NCBI GenBank assembly: GCA_050485865.1
Contig: JBJHCE010000030.1
Location: 1 to 24,480, forward strand
Length of the DNA stretch: 24,480 nt
Direction of reading: 5' to 3'
Source: SKNW01 sp050485865
Lineage (GTDB): Bacteria > Gemmatimonadota > Gemmatimonadetes > Longimicrobiales > Gaopeijiaceae
Part shown: piece by piece, positions 1 through 6,471 of the stretch
Layout: every line of letters starts with the position of its first letter
How positions within the stretch are numbered: the first letter of the stretch is position 1
The notes under the pieces: model-generated
What the model saw: the letters and a program-made list of their open reading frames with translations, nothing else
Databases searched by the model: none
What the model was told of the DNA's origin: nothing
Translations under genes and position numbers: made by a program

Positions 1-352
1 CGAGGCGCACGAAGTTTCCACGGATCCGTCGGGCGCCCCGGGACTCGGCCCGGGTGCGCAGCCACGCGTCGAAAGGCCCCCGGTCCACCATCCCGACGAA
101 GCCGTCACCCACCGGGATGTCCACGGTTCTCCCGGTCGGGGAGAGGATCCGTGCCGTGTCGACCCGGGCCACGAGGAGCGACTCGGGGACGTCGAACTCG
201 TCGAGGAGCCGGGGGGGCACGGCGCCGCCACAGGGCTTCACCCGACCGGCCCGGTCGAGGAGGACCACGTCGTGTCCGAGGGCCGCCAGGTCCGCCGCGG
301 CCGTGGCCCCGGCAGGACCGCCTCCCACGACCACCACGTCCACGCATCGCAT
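1..352 (-). CDS. bchP: Geranylgeranyl reductase BchP (N-terminal part, cut by window edge)
   Basis: FAD-dependent reductase that saturates the geranylgeranyl tail of bacteriochlorophyll a to phytyl, the last pigment step, at the membrane. The first 117 residues are visible. They begin MRCVDVVVVGGGPAGATAAA, a dinucleotide-binding GxGxxG fold, followed by an acidic strand end (LLDRAG) and the KPCGGAVPPRLL segment typical of the BchP/ChlP family. The ATG at 352 shares one base with the TGA of the upstream bciB-like gene (TGATG), so translation is probably coupled. It is the last visible gene of the bchG-bch2-bciB-bchP unit. The reading frame is open to base 1. Identification rests on recall of family motifs plus the neighbourhood and is strong. 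The C-terminal half is outside the window. Confidence 0.93.
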   Translation of the reverse strand, partial: MRCVDVVVVGGGPAGATAAADLAALGHDVVLLDRAGRVKPCGGAVPPRLLDEFDVPESLLVARVDTARILSPTGRTVDIPVGDGFVGMVDRGPFDAWLRTRAESRGARRIRGNFVRL

Positions 353-1647
353 CAGGGTACCTCGTCGGGTTGAGGGGCGAGGCCGTACCGTGCGGCCAGC
401 TCCCAGACATGGGCGGGGACCATCCGGCGCATCCGCCGGGGGCGCTCCCGCCTGAGGTGCAGGACCGTTTCGATGGCCTTCATCTCGACCCGGGCCCGGG
501 CGAACTCGAGCCCCCGGGGTCCGAAGCGGGGCATCACGAAACGGACGATGGGGCGGACCCAGGAGGGCATGCGCCGGAGGGGAAGCCCCCCTGCGGCCCG
601 CTCGACGTTCGACAGGAACCCCCGGACCGCGCCCTTCCGGCTTCCCGCGCTTCCGGGTGCGCGCGCTTCGAGTTCCTCGCCGAGAAGGGCCACGAGTTCC
701 TCGCCCCGCTCGTTCCGCACGACGAGCCACTGGTCGCCCTCTCCCCCCATGTAGCCCACCGTCAGGTCGGCGAGGGTGTTGGTGTAGTCCACGCAGGTGC
801 GGCAGGTGAGGGGAAAGAAGTCCCCCGGTAGCTTCGAGATCGGGAGGTCGAGGAAGGGGATCTCGCGGGTCTCGCCGTCGTCGGTTCGGATCTCGACCCG
901 GTAGTCGGCCCGGAACTCGAGGTAGGAGATCCGCTCGGGCCGATCGTCGAGGAGGGCCAGGAATTCGTGGAACCGCTCGGTGGTGGTGTTGTCCGAGCAG
1001 GGGGTGCCCACCACCAGGATCCGCTCGAAACCAAGCTCCTCCTCGAGGGCGCGAAGGGCATGGACCTGGCACGGGATGCCGATGACCGCGATCCGCCGGA
1101 GCCCTGCTTCGCGCGCGGGCTCGAGGAGGGACAGGAGGGGGGCGTATCCCATCCGCATCCCGCGGCAGGCCGCCATTCCCGCCGGGTCCGTGACGAGCAC
1201 GGGCACCGGGCGCCAGCGGTCGTCGGGATGGGGGGCCACGGTGAGGACCGCATCCACCGAACCGGTCTCGAGGAGGCGCTCCCCGATCCGGGAGGTGATC
1301 CCCGTCCACTGGGCCCCTTCGCCCCCCCGCGACGGAACGAGCCTCGCCCTCAGCATCCTCCGGAAGGGACCGAAGAAGGCCTCGTCGCCCACGCCGAGCC
1401 CGGGGTCGCGGGTCCTTCCGTGGACCCGGGCCTCCAGTTCGCCGTAACGCGGGTGGATGAACTGGCAGGCGGTACCACAGCGTCCCGGGTCCGACGAGCG
1501 GGAGATGCCGCAGTCGGTGCACAGGTCCCGGGGGCGCGCCGGGCCGGGGGTGGGCGCCAGGAGATGCGGGTGTCCACCGAGGACCGGGAGGGACCTGCCG
1601 GTGGGGGCGCGGCGCGCGCGGGGGCGAGGCGGGGCGAGGGTCGTCAT
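352..1647 (-). CDS. bciB: Ferredoxin-type divinyl (proto)chlorophyllide 8-vinyl reductase, BciB-like
   Basis: A 431-residue protein of the coenzyme F420 hydrogenase/dehydrogenase beta-subunit family. The branch found in phototrophs (BciB) reduces the 8-vinyl group of divinyl chlorophyllide using FAD and two [4Fe-4S] clusters fed by ferredoxin. Cysteines fall as expected: Cys43, 46, 57 and 61 near the N-terminus, then Cys193 (GIPCQVHALR), Cys217 (GTPCSDN) and a Cys282-x-x-Cys285 pair (CRTCVDYTNTLADLTVGYMG). The length fits the family (about 400). The ATG at 1647 overlaps the TGA of bch2 by 4 nt. The first 40 residues are Pro/Arg-rich and not conserved-looking. The position between bch2 and bchP is unusual relative to Rhodobacter. 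Other members of the family act on F420 or lipids, but the placement inside the bacteriochlorophyll operon makes the BciB assignment likely. Confidence 0.87.
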   Translation of the reverse strand: MTTLAPPRPRARRAPTGRSLPVLGGHPHLLAPTPGPARPRDLCTDCGISRSSDPGRCGTACQFIHPRYGELEARVHGRTRDPGLGVGDEAFFGPFRRMLRARLVPSRGGEGAQWTGITSRIGERLLETGSVDAVLTVAPHPDDRWRPVPVLVTDPAGMAACRGMRMGYAPLLSLLEPAREAGLRRIAVIGIPCQVHALRALEEELGFERILVVGTPCSDNTTTERFHEFLALLDDRPERISYLEFRADYRVEIRTDDGETREIPFLDLPISKLPGDFFPLTCRTCVDYTNTLADLTVGYMGGEGDQWLVVRNERGEELVALLGEELEARAPGSAGSRKGAVRGFLSNVERAAGGLPLRRMPSWVRPIVRFVMPRFGPRGLEFARARVEMKAIETVLHLRRERPRRMRRMVPAHVWELAARYGLAPQPDEVP

Positions 1648-2984
1648 GCCGGCTCCGAGAGCGCAAGCCCGGTCCGGATCGGTGCGAACCCCCGGGCCTT
1701 CCGGGCCGACTGGACCGAGAGGACGATCCCCGCGGCGGCCACGAAGAGGACCGCCTCCAGGAGGAAGACCACCACGTAGCCGGCCGCCGGCGAGGCGAGC
1801 ACGGTGCGGGCCACGTCGGAAAGGGCGGCCCCCACGAAGCCACCGGCCCCGTACGCCAGGGCCTGCGCCGCCCCCCAGAACCCCATGCGGAGGCCCGCGC
1901 CCCCGGCCTTCCCCTTCACCGTGAGCCCCATCATGGCGCCGATGGCCGCCACCGCGAAGACCCCGTTCGCGAGCCCCAGGGCGAAGATCGAGGCCTTCAT
2001 TCCCGACACCGAGCCGAGGGCGGGCATGACCGAGAGGGAGAGGAGGGCGAGGGCCGACCCCACGCATCCCGCCGCAGCCCACCGGGGGAGGGTACCGAAG
2101 CGGGAGGCTGCCACCGCGCCGAAGAGCATTCCCACGAGAGCGCCACCGTGCTGGAGCCCCGCCACCCGGGTGGATTCGCCCGGGGTCATCCCGAAGACCT
2201 GCCCGGCAAAGGGCTCGAGAATGATCTCCTGGGCCGAGTACGCGAGCATCGAGACGAAGACGAAGATCGCGAAGCGCCGGGACTGCGGGTCCTCCCACAT
2301 GGCGCGGAAGGTTTCCCGGAAGGAAGCGCCGGTCCTCCCGCTCCCCTCCGAGGGGGTGCCCCGGAACGCGTTCACGACGATCCCGTCGCGGCGCCCCCAG
2401 ACCGCCACCAGGGAGGCCAGGAAGGCCAGGGCGCAGACCCCCCCCGTGACGGCGAGCATCCGCTCCATCGAGAAGGGATCGAGGAGGGTTCCGGCCACCC
2501 CCGCCGTGAGGATCATCCCCGCGATCATCAGGATCCAGAAGAGGGCGGCGGCGCCGGCCATCCGGCGCTCCTCGACCCGTTCGGCCAGGAACGCGAGGAG
2601 CGGAGTGGAGGCGGCGCTGATCCCCACCCCGAGGGCCACGAAGGAGAGGAGGGCGAGGGCGATTCCCCCGCCGGGGCTCACGGTCATGAGGGCGGTGGCG
2701 CCGGCGGCCCCGAAGGCCGAGAGCGACACGACGGCCATCCCCCCCACGATCCAGGTGATCCGGCGCCCTGCCGCATCCGACCTGAAGCCCATGCGGGGGC
2801 GGAGGAGCTGGACCGCGAAGTGGAGGGCGACGAGGGCCCCGGGGATCGACGCGGCGAGTCCGAGCTCGACCACCATGACCCGGTTGAGGGTCGAGGTCAT
2901 GATCACCATCACGGCGCCGATGGCCACCTGGACCAGGGCGAGCCGGGCGATGCTCGGCCAGGAGAGGGAAGCCGCGTGCGTCAT
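1644..2984 (-). CDS. bch2: PucC-family (BCD) membrane transporter-like protein, Bch2/ORF428 type
   Basis: A 446-residue polytopic protein of the bacteriochlorophyll-delivery (BCD/PucC) branch of the major facilitator superfamily, with roughly 12 hydrophobic segments. It shares a signature with the LhaA encoded at 15419: STLNRVMVVELGLAASIPGA near the N-terminus and the GFRSD loop that follows. The family takes part in pigment handling or in assembly of light-harvesting complexes; the exact job of this paralogue is not settled. In Rhodobacter capsulatus the equivalent ORF428 lies between bchG and bchP, and here it also follows bchG. The ATG at 2984 overlaps the bchG stop by 4 nt (ATGA), and its own stop overlaps bciB by 4 nt. 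Family assignment is firm; the gene symbol is by synteny. Confidence 0.87.
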   Translation of the reverse strand: MTHAASLSWPSIARLALVQVAIGAVMVIMTSTLNRVMVVELGLAASIPGALVALHFAVQLLRPRMGFRSDAAGRRITWIVGGMAVVSLSAFGAAGATALMTVSPGGGIALALLSFVALGVGISAASTPLLAFLAERVEERRMAGAAALFWILMIAGMILTAGVAGTLLDPFSMERMLAVTGGVCALAFLASLVAVWGRRDGIVVNAFRGTPSEGSGRTGASFRETFRAMWEDPQSRRFAIFVFVSMLAYSAQEIILEPFAGQVFGMTPGESTRVAGLQHGGALVGMLFGAVAASRFGTLPRWAAAGCVGSALALLSLSVMPALGSVSGMKASIFALGLANGVFAVAAIGAMMGLTVKGKAGGAGLRMGFWGAAQALAYGAGGFVGAALSDVARTVLASPAAGYVVVFLLEAVLFVAAAGIVLSVQSARKARGFAPIRTGLALSEPA

Positions 2985-3901
2985 CCCACGCTCCGGAGCG
3001 CGAAGGCCGACACCATCATCCCCGCCACGAAGAGGGGTACCCCGAGCCCGGAGTACCAGAAGGCGCGCTCGCGCGGGGCGGCCAGGAAATGCCGGAGCAT
3101 GGGGAGCTGGATCGCCAGGAGGAGACCGACCCCCGCCGCATGGAAGGGACGTCCCCATGCCGCGAGGAGGGCGAGGACGCCCAGCTGGGCCCCCACCATG
3201 ACCCAGACGGCGACGCGGGCGGCGCGCTCGGGGCCGAGGGTCGCGGGGAGGGAGCGGATCCCCATCTGGCGGTCTCCCTCGATGGCCTTGAAGTCGTTCA
3301 GGGTCATGATCCCGTGCGCCCCCAGGGAGTAGAGGAGCGCGACCACGAGAACTTCGGTGCCCGGGAGCCTTCCTCCGAGGAGGACTGCCGCCCCGGTAAC
3401 CCAGGCGAGCCCCTCGTAGGAGAGCCCCACGGCGAGGTTCCCGCCCCAGCCGTTCTGCTTGAAGCGGAGCGGTGGCGCCGAGTACCCCCAGGAGAGGCCG
3501 AGGGCCACGACGGTGGCCACGAAACCCCACGTTCCGAGGAACCATCCGGCGACGGCGGCGAGGAGGGTCCAGAGCACGGCGAGGCCGAGCCCCCAGCGGC
3601 CCGGGATCCGTCCCGAGGGAATCGGTCGGTGCGGCTCATTGATTGCATCCACCTCCCTGTCGAACCAGTCGTTCACCGCCTGGCTGGAGGCGCAGACCAG
3701 GGGCCCGGCCACCACCAGTCCCAGCAGGACCACGGGCCAGCGCTCTGCCGGAACCGTTCCCGACGACACGGCTCCGCAGAGGAAGGCCCACATGGGCGGA
3801 AACCAGGTGACGGGCTTGAAGAGCTCGAGCACCGCCCCCGGTTCGGGCAGCTCGCGCCGCAGCGGGGCGGCTCCTGGGTGTAATCTGAAATGGACACTCA
3901 T
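2981..3901 (-). CDS. bchG: Bacteriochlorophyll synthase BchG (geranylgeranyl/phytyl transferase)
   Basis: UbiA-family prenyltransferase that esterifies bacteriochlorophyllide a with geranylgeranyl diphosphate in the membrane. From the ATG at 3901 it has 306 residues. The N-terminal core is LELFKPVTWFPPMWAFLCG. The polyprenyl-diphosphate site NDWFDREVDAINEPHRPIPS (Asn77, Asp78, Asp81, Asp85) and a second loop LNDFKAIEGDRQMG match chlorophyll synthases. Several hydrophobic helices follow. An in-frame TTG at 3910 would add three residues; neither start has a convincing Shine-Dalgarno sequence, so the message may be nearly leaderless. BchG N-termini as I recall them begin close to this ATG. Two PpsR-type boxes straddle the start codon, suggesting direct repression by the neighbouring ppsR product. 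First gene of the bchG-bch2-bciB-bchP unit. Confidence 0.95.
   Translation of the reverse strand: MSVHFRLHPGAAPLRRELPEPGAVLELFKPVTWFPPMWAFLCGAVSSGTVPAERWPVVLLGLVVAGPLVCASSQAVNDWFDREVDAINEPHRPIPSGRIPGRWGLGLAVLWTLLAAVAGWFLGTWGFVATVVALGLSWGYSAPPLRFKQNGWGGNLAVGLSYEGLAWVTGAAVLLGGRLPGTEVLVVALLYSLGAHGIMTLNDFKAIEGDRQMGIRSLPATLGPERAARVAVWVMVGAQLGVLALLAAWGRPFHAAGVGLLLAIQLPMLRHFLAAPRERAFWYSGLGVPLFVAGMMVSAFALRSVG
3879..3896. promoter_or_regulatory. PpsR/CrtJ-type operator box (TGT-N12-ACA), proximal
   Basis: TGTAATCTGAAATGGACA is an exact TGT-N12-ACA match, the consensus bound by PpsR/CrtJ repressors. It lies in the first codons of bchG, just inside the ATG at 3901. A second box begins 8 bp away at 3905, the spacing used for cooperative CrtJ binding at the R. 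capsulatus bchC promoter. Two ppsR-type properties thus coincide: exact motif and pair spacing. Binding itself is inferred. Confidence 0.75.
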
Positions 3902-3904
3902 AGG

Positions 3905-3922
3905 CGTCAAGCAAAATAGACA
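3905..3922. promoter_or_regulatory. PpsR/CrtJ-type operator box, distal (one mismatch)
   Basis: CGTCAAGCAAAATAGACA, or TGTCTATTTTGCTTGACG on the bchG sense strand, fits TGTC-N10-GACA except for the final base. It is separated from the box at 3879-3896 by exactly 8 bp. It overlaps the T-rich tail of the ppsR terminator and a TTGACG hexamer just upstream of bchG. The same half-site variant (GACG) recurs in the two boxes between aerR and bchF. Confidence 0.68.
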
Positions 3923-3962
3923 CCCCTGGGCCGAAAACGCCAGTATTTCGTGACCAGGGGTG
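3913..3962 (-). terminator. Probable rho-independent terminator after ppsR
   Basis: Read on the minus strand, perfect 9-nt arms CACCCCTGG and CCAGGGGTG (3962-3954 and 3929-3921) enclose 24 nt. These contain a nested CGAAA/TTTCG stem (3950-3946 and 3936-3932). The outer stem is followed at once by TCTATTTT (3920-3913). It begins about 40 nt after the ppsR stop and would separate aerR-ppsR from bchG-bchP. The tail is not a pure T run, and the inner and outer stems are separated by unpaired bases, so strength is uncertain. Confidence 0.65.
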
Positions 3963-4000
3963 AGTCGGCCCGGGGCCTCCCGGCGTCGGAAGCCGCGGAA

Positions 4001-5419
4001 CTACTGGCCTTCCGGGCCCTCCACGTCGTAGCGTCGCAGCTTCGTGTAGAGCGACTGGCGGCTGACCCCGAGGATCTCCGCCGCCGCCGTCCGGTTGCCA
4101 TCGGTGAGCTTGAGGGCCGACTCGATGAAGTGGGCCTCCACGATGGCCACCGTGTCCTGGACCAGCTCCTTGAGCGACACCTTTCCCACCTGGTCGGTGA
4201 GCTGTTCCACCGCGGAAGAAAGGTCGCGGCGGGCTCCGCCGCCTGACTCGGCCCAGATCCTCCGGCTCACGTTGCGGATCGTGAGCCCGATGGTCTCCGG
4301 CTCCACGCCGGCAATGGGCGTGGCGGAGAGTTCGACCTCCGACTCCATGCCCAGGGCCGAGTGGAGGGTCGTGGGGAAGAGCCGGACCTCGCCGAACTTG
4401 TCGAGGTTCGTGAGGAGGACGGTCATGTCCGCTCCCGGGCGTCCGAGCCAGCGTCCGAGGCTCTCTCCCGTGACCTCGTCGCGGGAGGTGGCCTGGACCA
4501 GGGCCCGGAAGGCCCGGTTCGCCATGAGGACCCGGGCGCTTCGGTCCACGACGACGAAGGCGTCGGGGGAGCCCTCGAGGAGGACCGCTGGCGAGAGCCC
4601 GGGCGGGGCGATCCCCGCACCGCGCTCGCCCGGGTCCACTTCGTGGAGGTGCACCAGGATGATCCCCTCGCGTTCATCGCGGAGGAGCGAACCGTCGAGG
4701 CGCCAGCTTCCCCCGGCGGGAGCCGAGAACCCCGCCGATTCCGCGCGGCCCAGGTCCCGGATCCCCTCCAGGTGCCGGCGGACCGCGTCGGCCTCGTCAG
4801 GCGGGAGCCCCAGGTCGTCGGGGAGGATGCGCCCCGTGAGCCTCCGCTCGGGAACGCCGAAGACCTGGGCGGCGGCCCGGTTCACGTCGATGATGCGGAG
4901 CGATTCGGCATCCACCACGACGAGCGCCTCCGACGCCCTCTGGAAGAGGAGGCGGTAGCGGGACTCCATTTGCCGGAGCCGCCAGTAGTCTCGCTCGAGG
5001 GCCTGCTGGGCCTCGACCAGGCGGCGCTGGAGGTCCGAGAGGGCCTGGAGGTCCCGCCCGAGCACGAGGAAGCCTTCGCCGTCCTCCAGGAGCACCCCGG
5101 TGCACGCCACCGGGACGTCTCCGCCCTGGGGGAGGGACTGGTTGACCTGCCGGGACCGGGAGACCCCGGTGGCCCGGGCCTCGTCGAGGATCTGCGCGAC
5201 CTTGGCCCGGGTGTCGGGGAGGACGGTCTCGGCCCAGTTCCGTCCGACCAGTGCCTGGACCGAGGCGTCTCCAAGGGGGGCTTCGGGGTGGACCTCGGCG
5301 ATCCGCCCGTCCGGGTCGAGTCGGAGGACCAGGTCCGCCGAGGCCCGGAGGATCCGCTCGAGGACGGGCGTTCCCGTGCCCGTTTCCGGGTCGGAGCGGT
5401 GCTTGGGCGTCCCGTTCAC
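4001..5419 (-). CDS. ppsR: Photosynthesis gene repressor PpsR/CrtJ (PAS-PAS-Fis HTH)
   Basis: Cytoplasmic DNA-binding repressor of bacteriochlorophyll, carotenoid and antenna genes. From the GTG at 5419 it has 472 residues, close to the roughly 465 of purple-bacterial PpsR. Order: N-terminal PAS-like domain (about 15-125), a helical Q-linker (about 128-160, with EAQQALERDYWRLRQMESRY), PAS domain 1 (about 160-265, IDVNRAAAQVFGV), PAS domain 2 (about 278-385, VLMANRAFRALV), and a Fis-type helix-turn-helix (about 432-466, GNRTAAAEILGVSRQSLYTK). The frame extends upstream into aerR, but the GTG gives a family-like length and starts 55 nt after the aerR stop. The only cysteine is Cys106; the HTH has none, so the disulfide switch described for CrtJ/PpsR cannot form in the usual way. 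Cognate boxes lie upstream of bchG and between aerR and bchF. Confidence 0.93.
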   Translation of the reverse strand: MNGTPKHRSDPETGTGTPVLERILRASADLVLRLDPDGRIAEVHPEAPLGDASVQALVGRNWAETVLPDTRAKVAQILDEARATGVSRSRQVNQSLPQGGDVPVACTGVLLEDGEGFLVLGRDLQALSDLQRRLVEAQQALERDYWRLRQMESRYRLLFQRASEALVVVDAESLRIIDVNRAAAQVFGVPERRLTGRILPDDLGLPPDEADAVRRHLEGIRDLGRAESAGFSAPAGGSWRLDGSLLRDEREGIILVHLHEVDPGERGAGIAPPGLSPAVLLEGSPDAFVVVDRSARVLMANRAFRALVQATSRDEVTGESLGRWLGRPGADMTVLLTNLDKFGEVRLFPTTLHSALGMESEVELSATPIAGVEPETIGLTIRNVSRRIWAESGGGARRDLSSAVEQLTDQVGKVSLKELVQDTVAIVEAHFIESALKLTDGNRTAAAEILGVSRQSLYTKLRRYDVEGPEGQ

Positions 5420-5474
5420 GGGGAACCAGACCCGGAGGGAGGAGAGACGCCGGGGACGCGGGGGCCCCGGAACG

Positions 5475-6269
5475 TCAAAGGAAGGTGTGGGCGAGTTCCG
5501 GCGCCGTGCGGGCGTCGTGGGTGGCGGCGTCGGCCTCGAGGACCGCCGCAAGTCCGGTCAGGTGTCCCGCCGCCTCGCCACCGACGATCACGGGAACCGG
5601 ACGGTTCCGGGAGCGCTTGCGTACGCGCCCGATCTCGCTCCGGACCAGGTGCAGGGCGTCGGTACCCGCCACCGAGAGCCCCACCGCGTGGAAATGCCGG
5701 GCGGAGACGAGTTCCGCCGTGGAGGGGCCCTCGAAGGGGCTGCCGAGCGCCACCGCCCACCCCGAAGCCCGGAAGAACTCGGCGGCCATGAGGAGCCCCA
5801 GCGTGTGGCCCTCGCCGGAGACGCAGGCCAGGAGAATCACCGGGCGGTCGGAAGGATGCGCCAAGGGCCCGGCAGGGAGGAGTCTCCCCACCGAGCGCAC
5901 GATCCGCTGGAGCCTCCCGGCGGCGAGCGTCACATCCACGAAGTCGCAGCGGTCCTCCTCCCATTCCTCCCCGATTCGCCGGGCGGCAGGGCCGGCAAGC
6001 TCCAGGAGGAAGCGATCCGGTCCCACGCCGCGCCGCAGCATTCCCGACACGTACGCCTCGAGCGCGCCCTCGTCGAACCCCCGGAGGACGGTGGTGAAGC
6101 GGTCCACCTCGCCGCCGTCGGTGTCCGGCGGCGGGACCGGGCCGCGTCGTTCTCCCCGCGGTCCATTCCCGACCCGCTCATGCTGGGGGATTCGGGCGAA
6201 AGGGATGGGTCGAAAGGTCGCATCGAGCCCATCTCCCTCGCTCAACCGGGATGTTTTCTGCATCTCCAT
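5475..6269 (-). CDS. aerR: Cobalamin-binding-domain antirepressor, AerR/PpaA-like
   Basis: A 264-residue protein. After a poorly conserved N-terminal stretch of about 55 residues come a helical cap region of the MetH type (about 57-130, EEWEEDRCDFVDVTLAAGRL) and a B12-binding Rossmann domain (about 143-262) with GEGHTLGLLMAAEFF (His155), TDALHLVRSEIGRV and VIVGGEAAGHL. The family (AerR, PpaA) binds cobalamin in purple bacteria and modulates PpsR/CrtJ in response to light or redox. The gene lies directly upstream of ppsR on the same strand, as in R. capsulatus, and is divergent from bchF. The ATG at 6269 has GAAGG ending 6 nt upstream; an ATG at 6263 is an alternative. The N-terminal extension could be partly untranslated, since conservation appears to begin near residue 55. 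Confidence 0.9.
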   Translation of the reverse strand: MEMQKTSRLSEGDGLDATFRPIPFARIPQHERVGNGPRGERRGPVPPPDTDGGEVDRFTTVLRGFDEGALEAYVSGMLRRGVGPDRFLLELAGPAARRIGEEWEEDRCDFVDVTLAAGRLQRIVRSVGRLLPAGPLAHPSDRPVILLACVSGEGHTLGLLMAAEFFRASGWAVALGSPFEGPSTAELVSARHFHAVGLSVAGTDALHLVRSEIGRVRKRSRNRPVPVIVGGEAAGHLTGLAAVLEADAATHDARTAPELAHTFL

Positions 6270-6352
6270 GGTAGACCTTCAGGGGCAGGGAGGTCAAGCG
6301 GGGCGCGGGATTTCCGGGCTCGGAGGACTCGACCGATTCCCTCCCTCGATAA

Positions 6353-6370
6353 TGTCTCGGAAGCTGGACG
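6353..6370. promoter_or_regulatory. PpsR/CrtJ-type box in the aerR-bchF divergent region, site 1
   Basis: TGTCTCGGAAGCTGGACG matches TGTC-N10-GACA with one mismatch in the last base. It lies 84 nt upstream of the aerR ATG. It shares its last 2 bp with the next box, so the two dyads are 16 bp apart centre to centre, a tighter arrangement than the 8-bp-spaced pair at bchG. Its placement fits control of the bchF superoperon and autoregulation of aerR-ppsR. Confidence 0.6.
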
Positions 6371-6386
6371 TCAATATTTCTTGACA
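6369..6386. promoter_or_regulatory. PpsR/CrtJ-type box overlapping a TTGACA -35 element, site 2
   Basis: CGTCAATATTTCTTGACA is a dyad: GTCAA and TTGAC flank the AT-rich hexamer TATTTC. It fits TGTC-N10-GACA with one mismatch in the first base. Its right half contains a perfect sigma-70-like -35 hexamer TTGACA (6381-6386) pointing toward bchF, so a bound repressor would block polymerase. The low-GC core stands out in very GC-rich DNA. Confidence 0.7.
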
Positions 6387-6410
6387 GCCTGCCTCCACCG
6401 GTCGCATGTT
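6381..6410 (+). promoter_or_regulatory. Candidate bchF superoperon promoter
   Basis: A perfect TTGACA at 6381-6386 is followed after 18 bp by the weak -10 candidate CATGTT (6405-6410, three of six consensus bases). If used, transcription would begin near 6417. That would place the ATG at 6406 outside the message and favour a bchF start at 6472 or 6562. The -35 is convincing; the -10 is not. Confidence 0.4.
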
Positions 6411-6420
6411 GGAGCCAACA
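6407..6420. promoter_or_regulatory. Perfect 14-nt inverted repeat at the bchF leader
   Basis: TGTTGGAGCCAACA: six-base arms TGTTGG and CCAACA around AG. It lies 20 bp after the PpsR-type boxes, where transcription toward bchF would start. It is TGT-N8-ACA, so not a standard PpsR site. It could be an operator for another regulator or a short 5' hairpin; no function can be assigned. Confidence 0.35.
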
Positions 6421-6471
6421 CCAGGGGGGACCCCGCCGGCGGAGCCCCCCTCGCCCTCCGACCCCGATCCC

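Noticed and set aside
6268..6297. TTGACC-18-TACCAT as the aerR promoter
   Set aside because: The -10 candidate overlaps the aerR ATG itself, which would leave that start untranscribed; kept only as a reason to doubt the aerR N-terminus.
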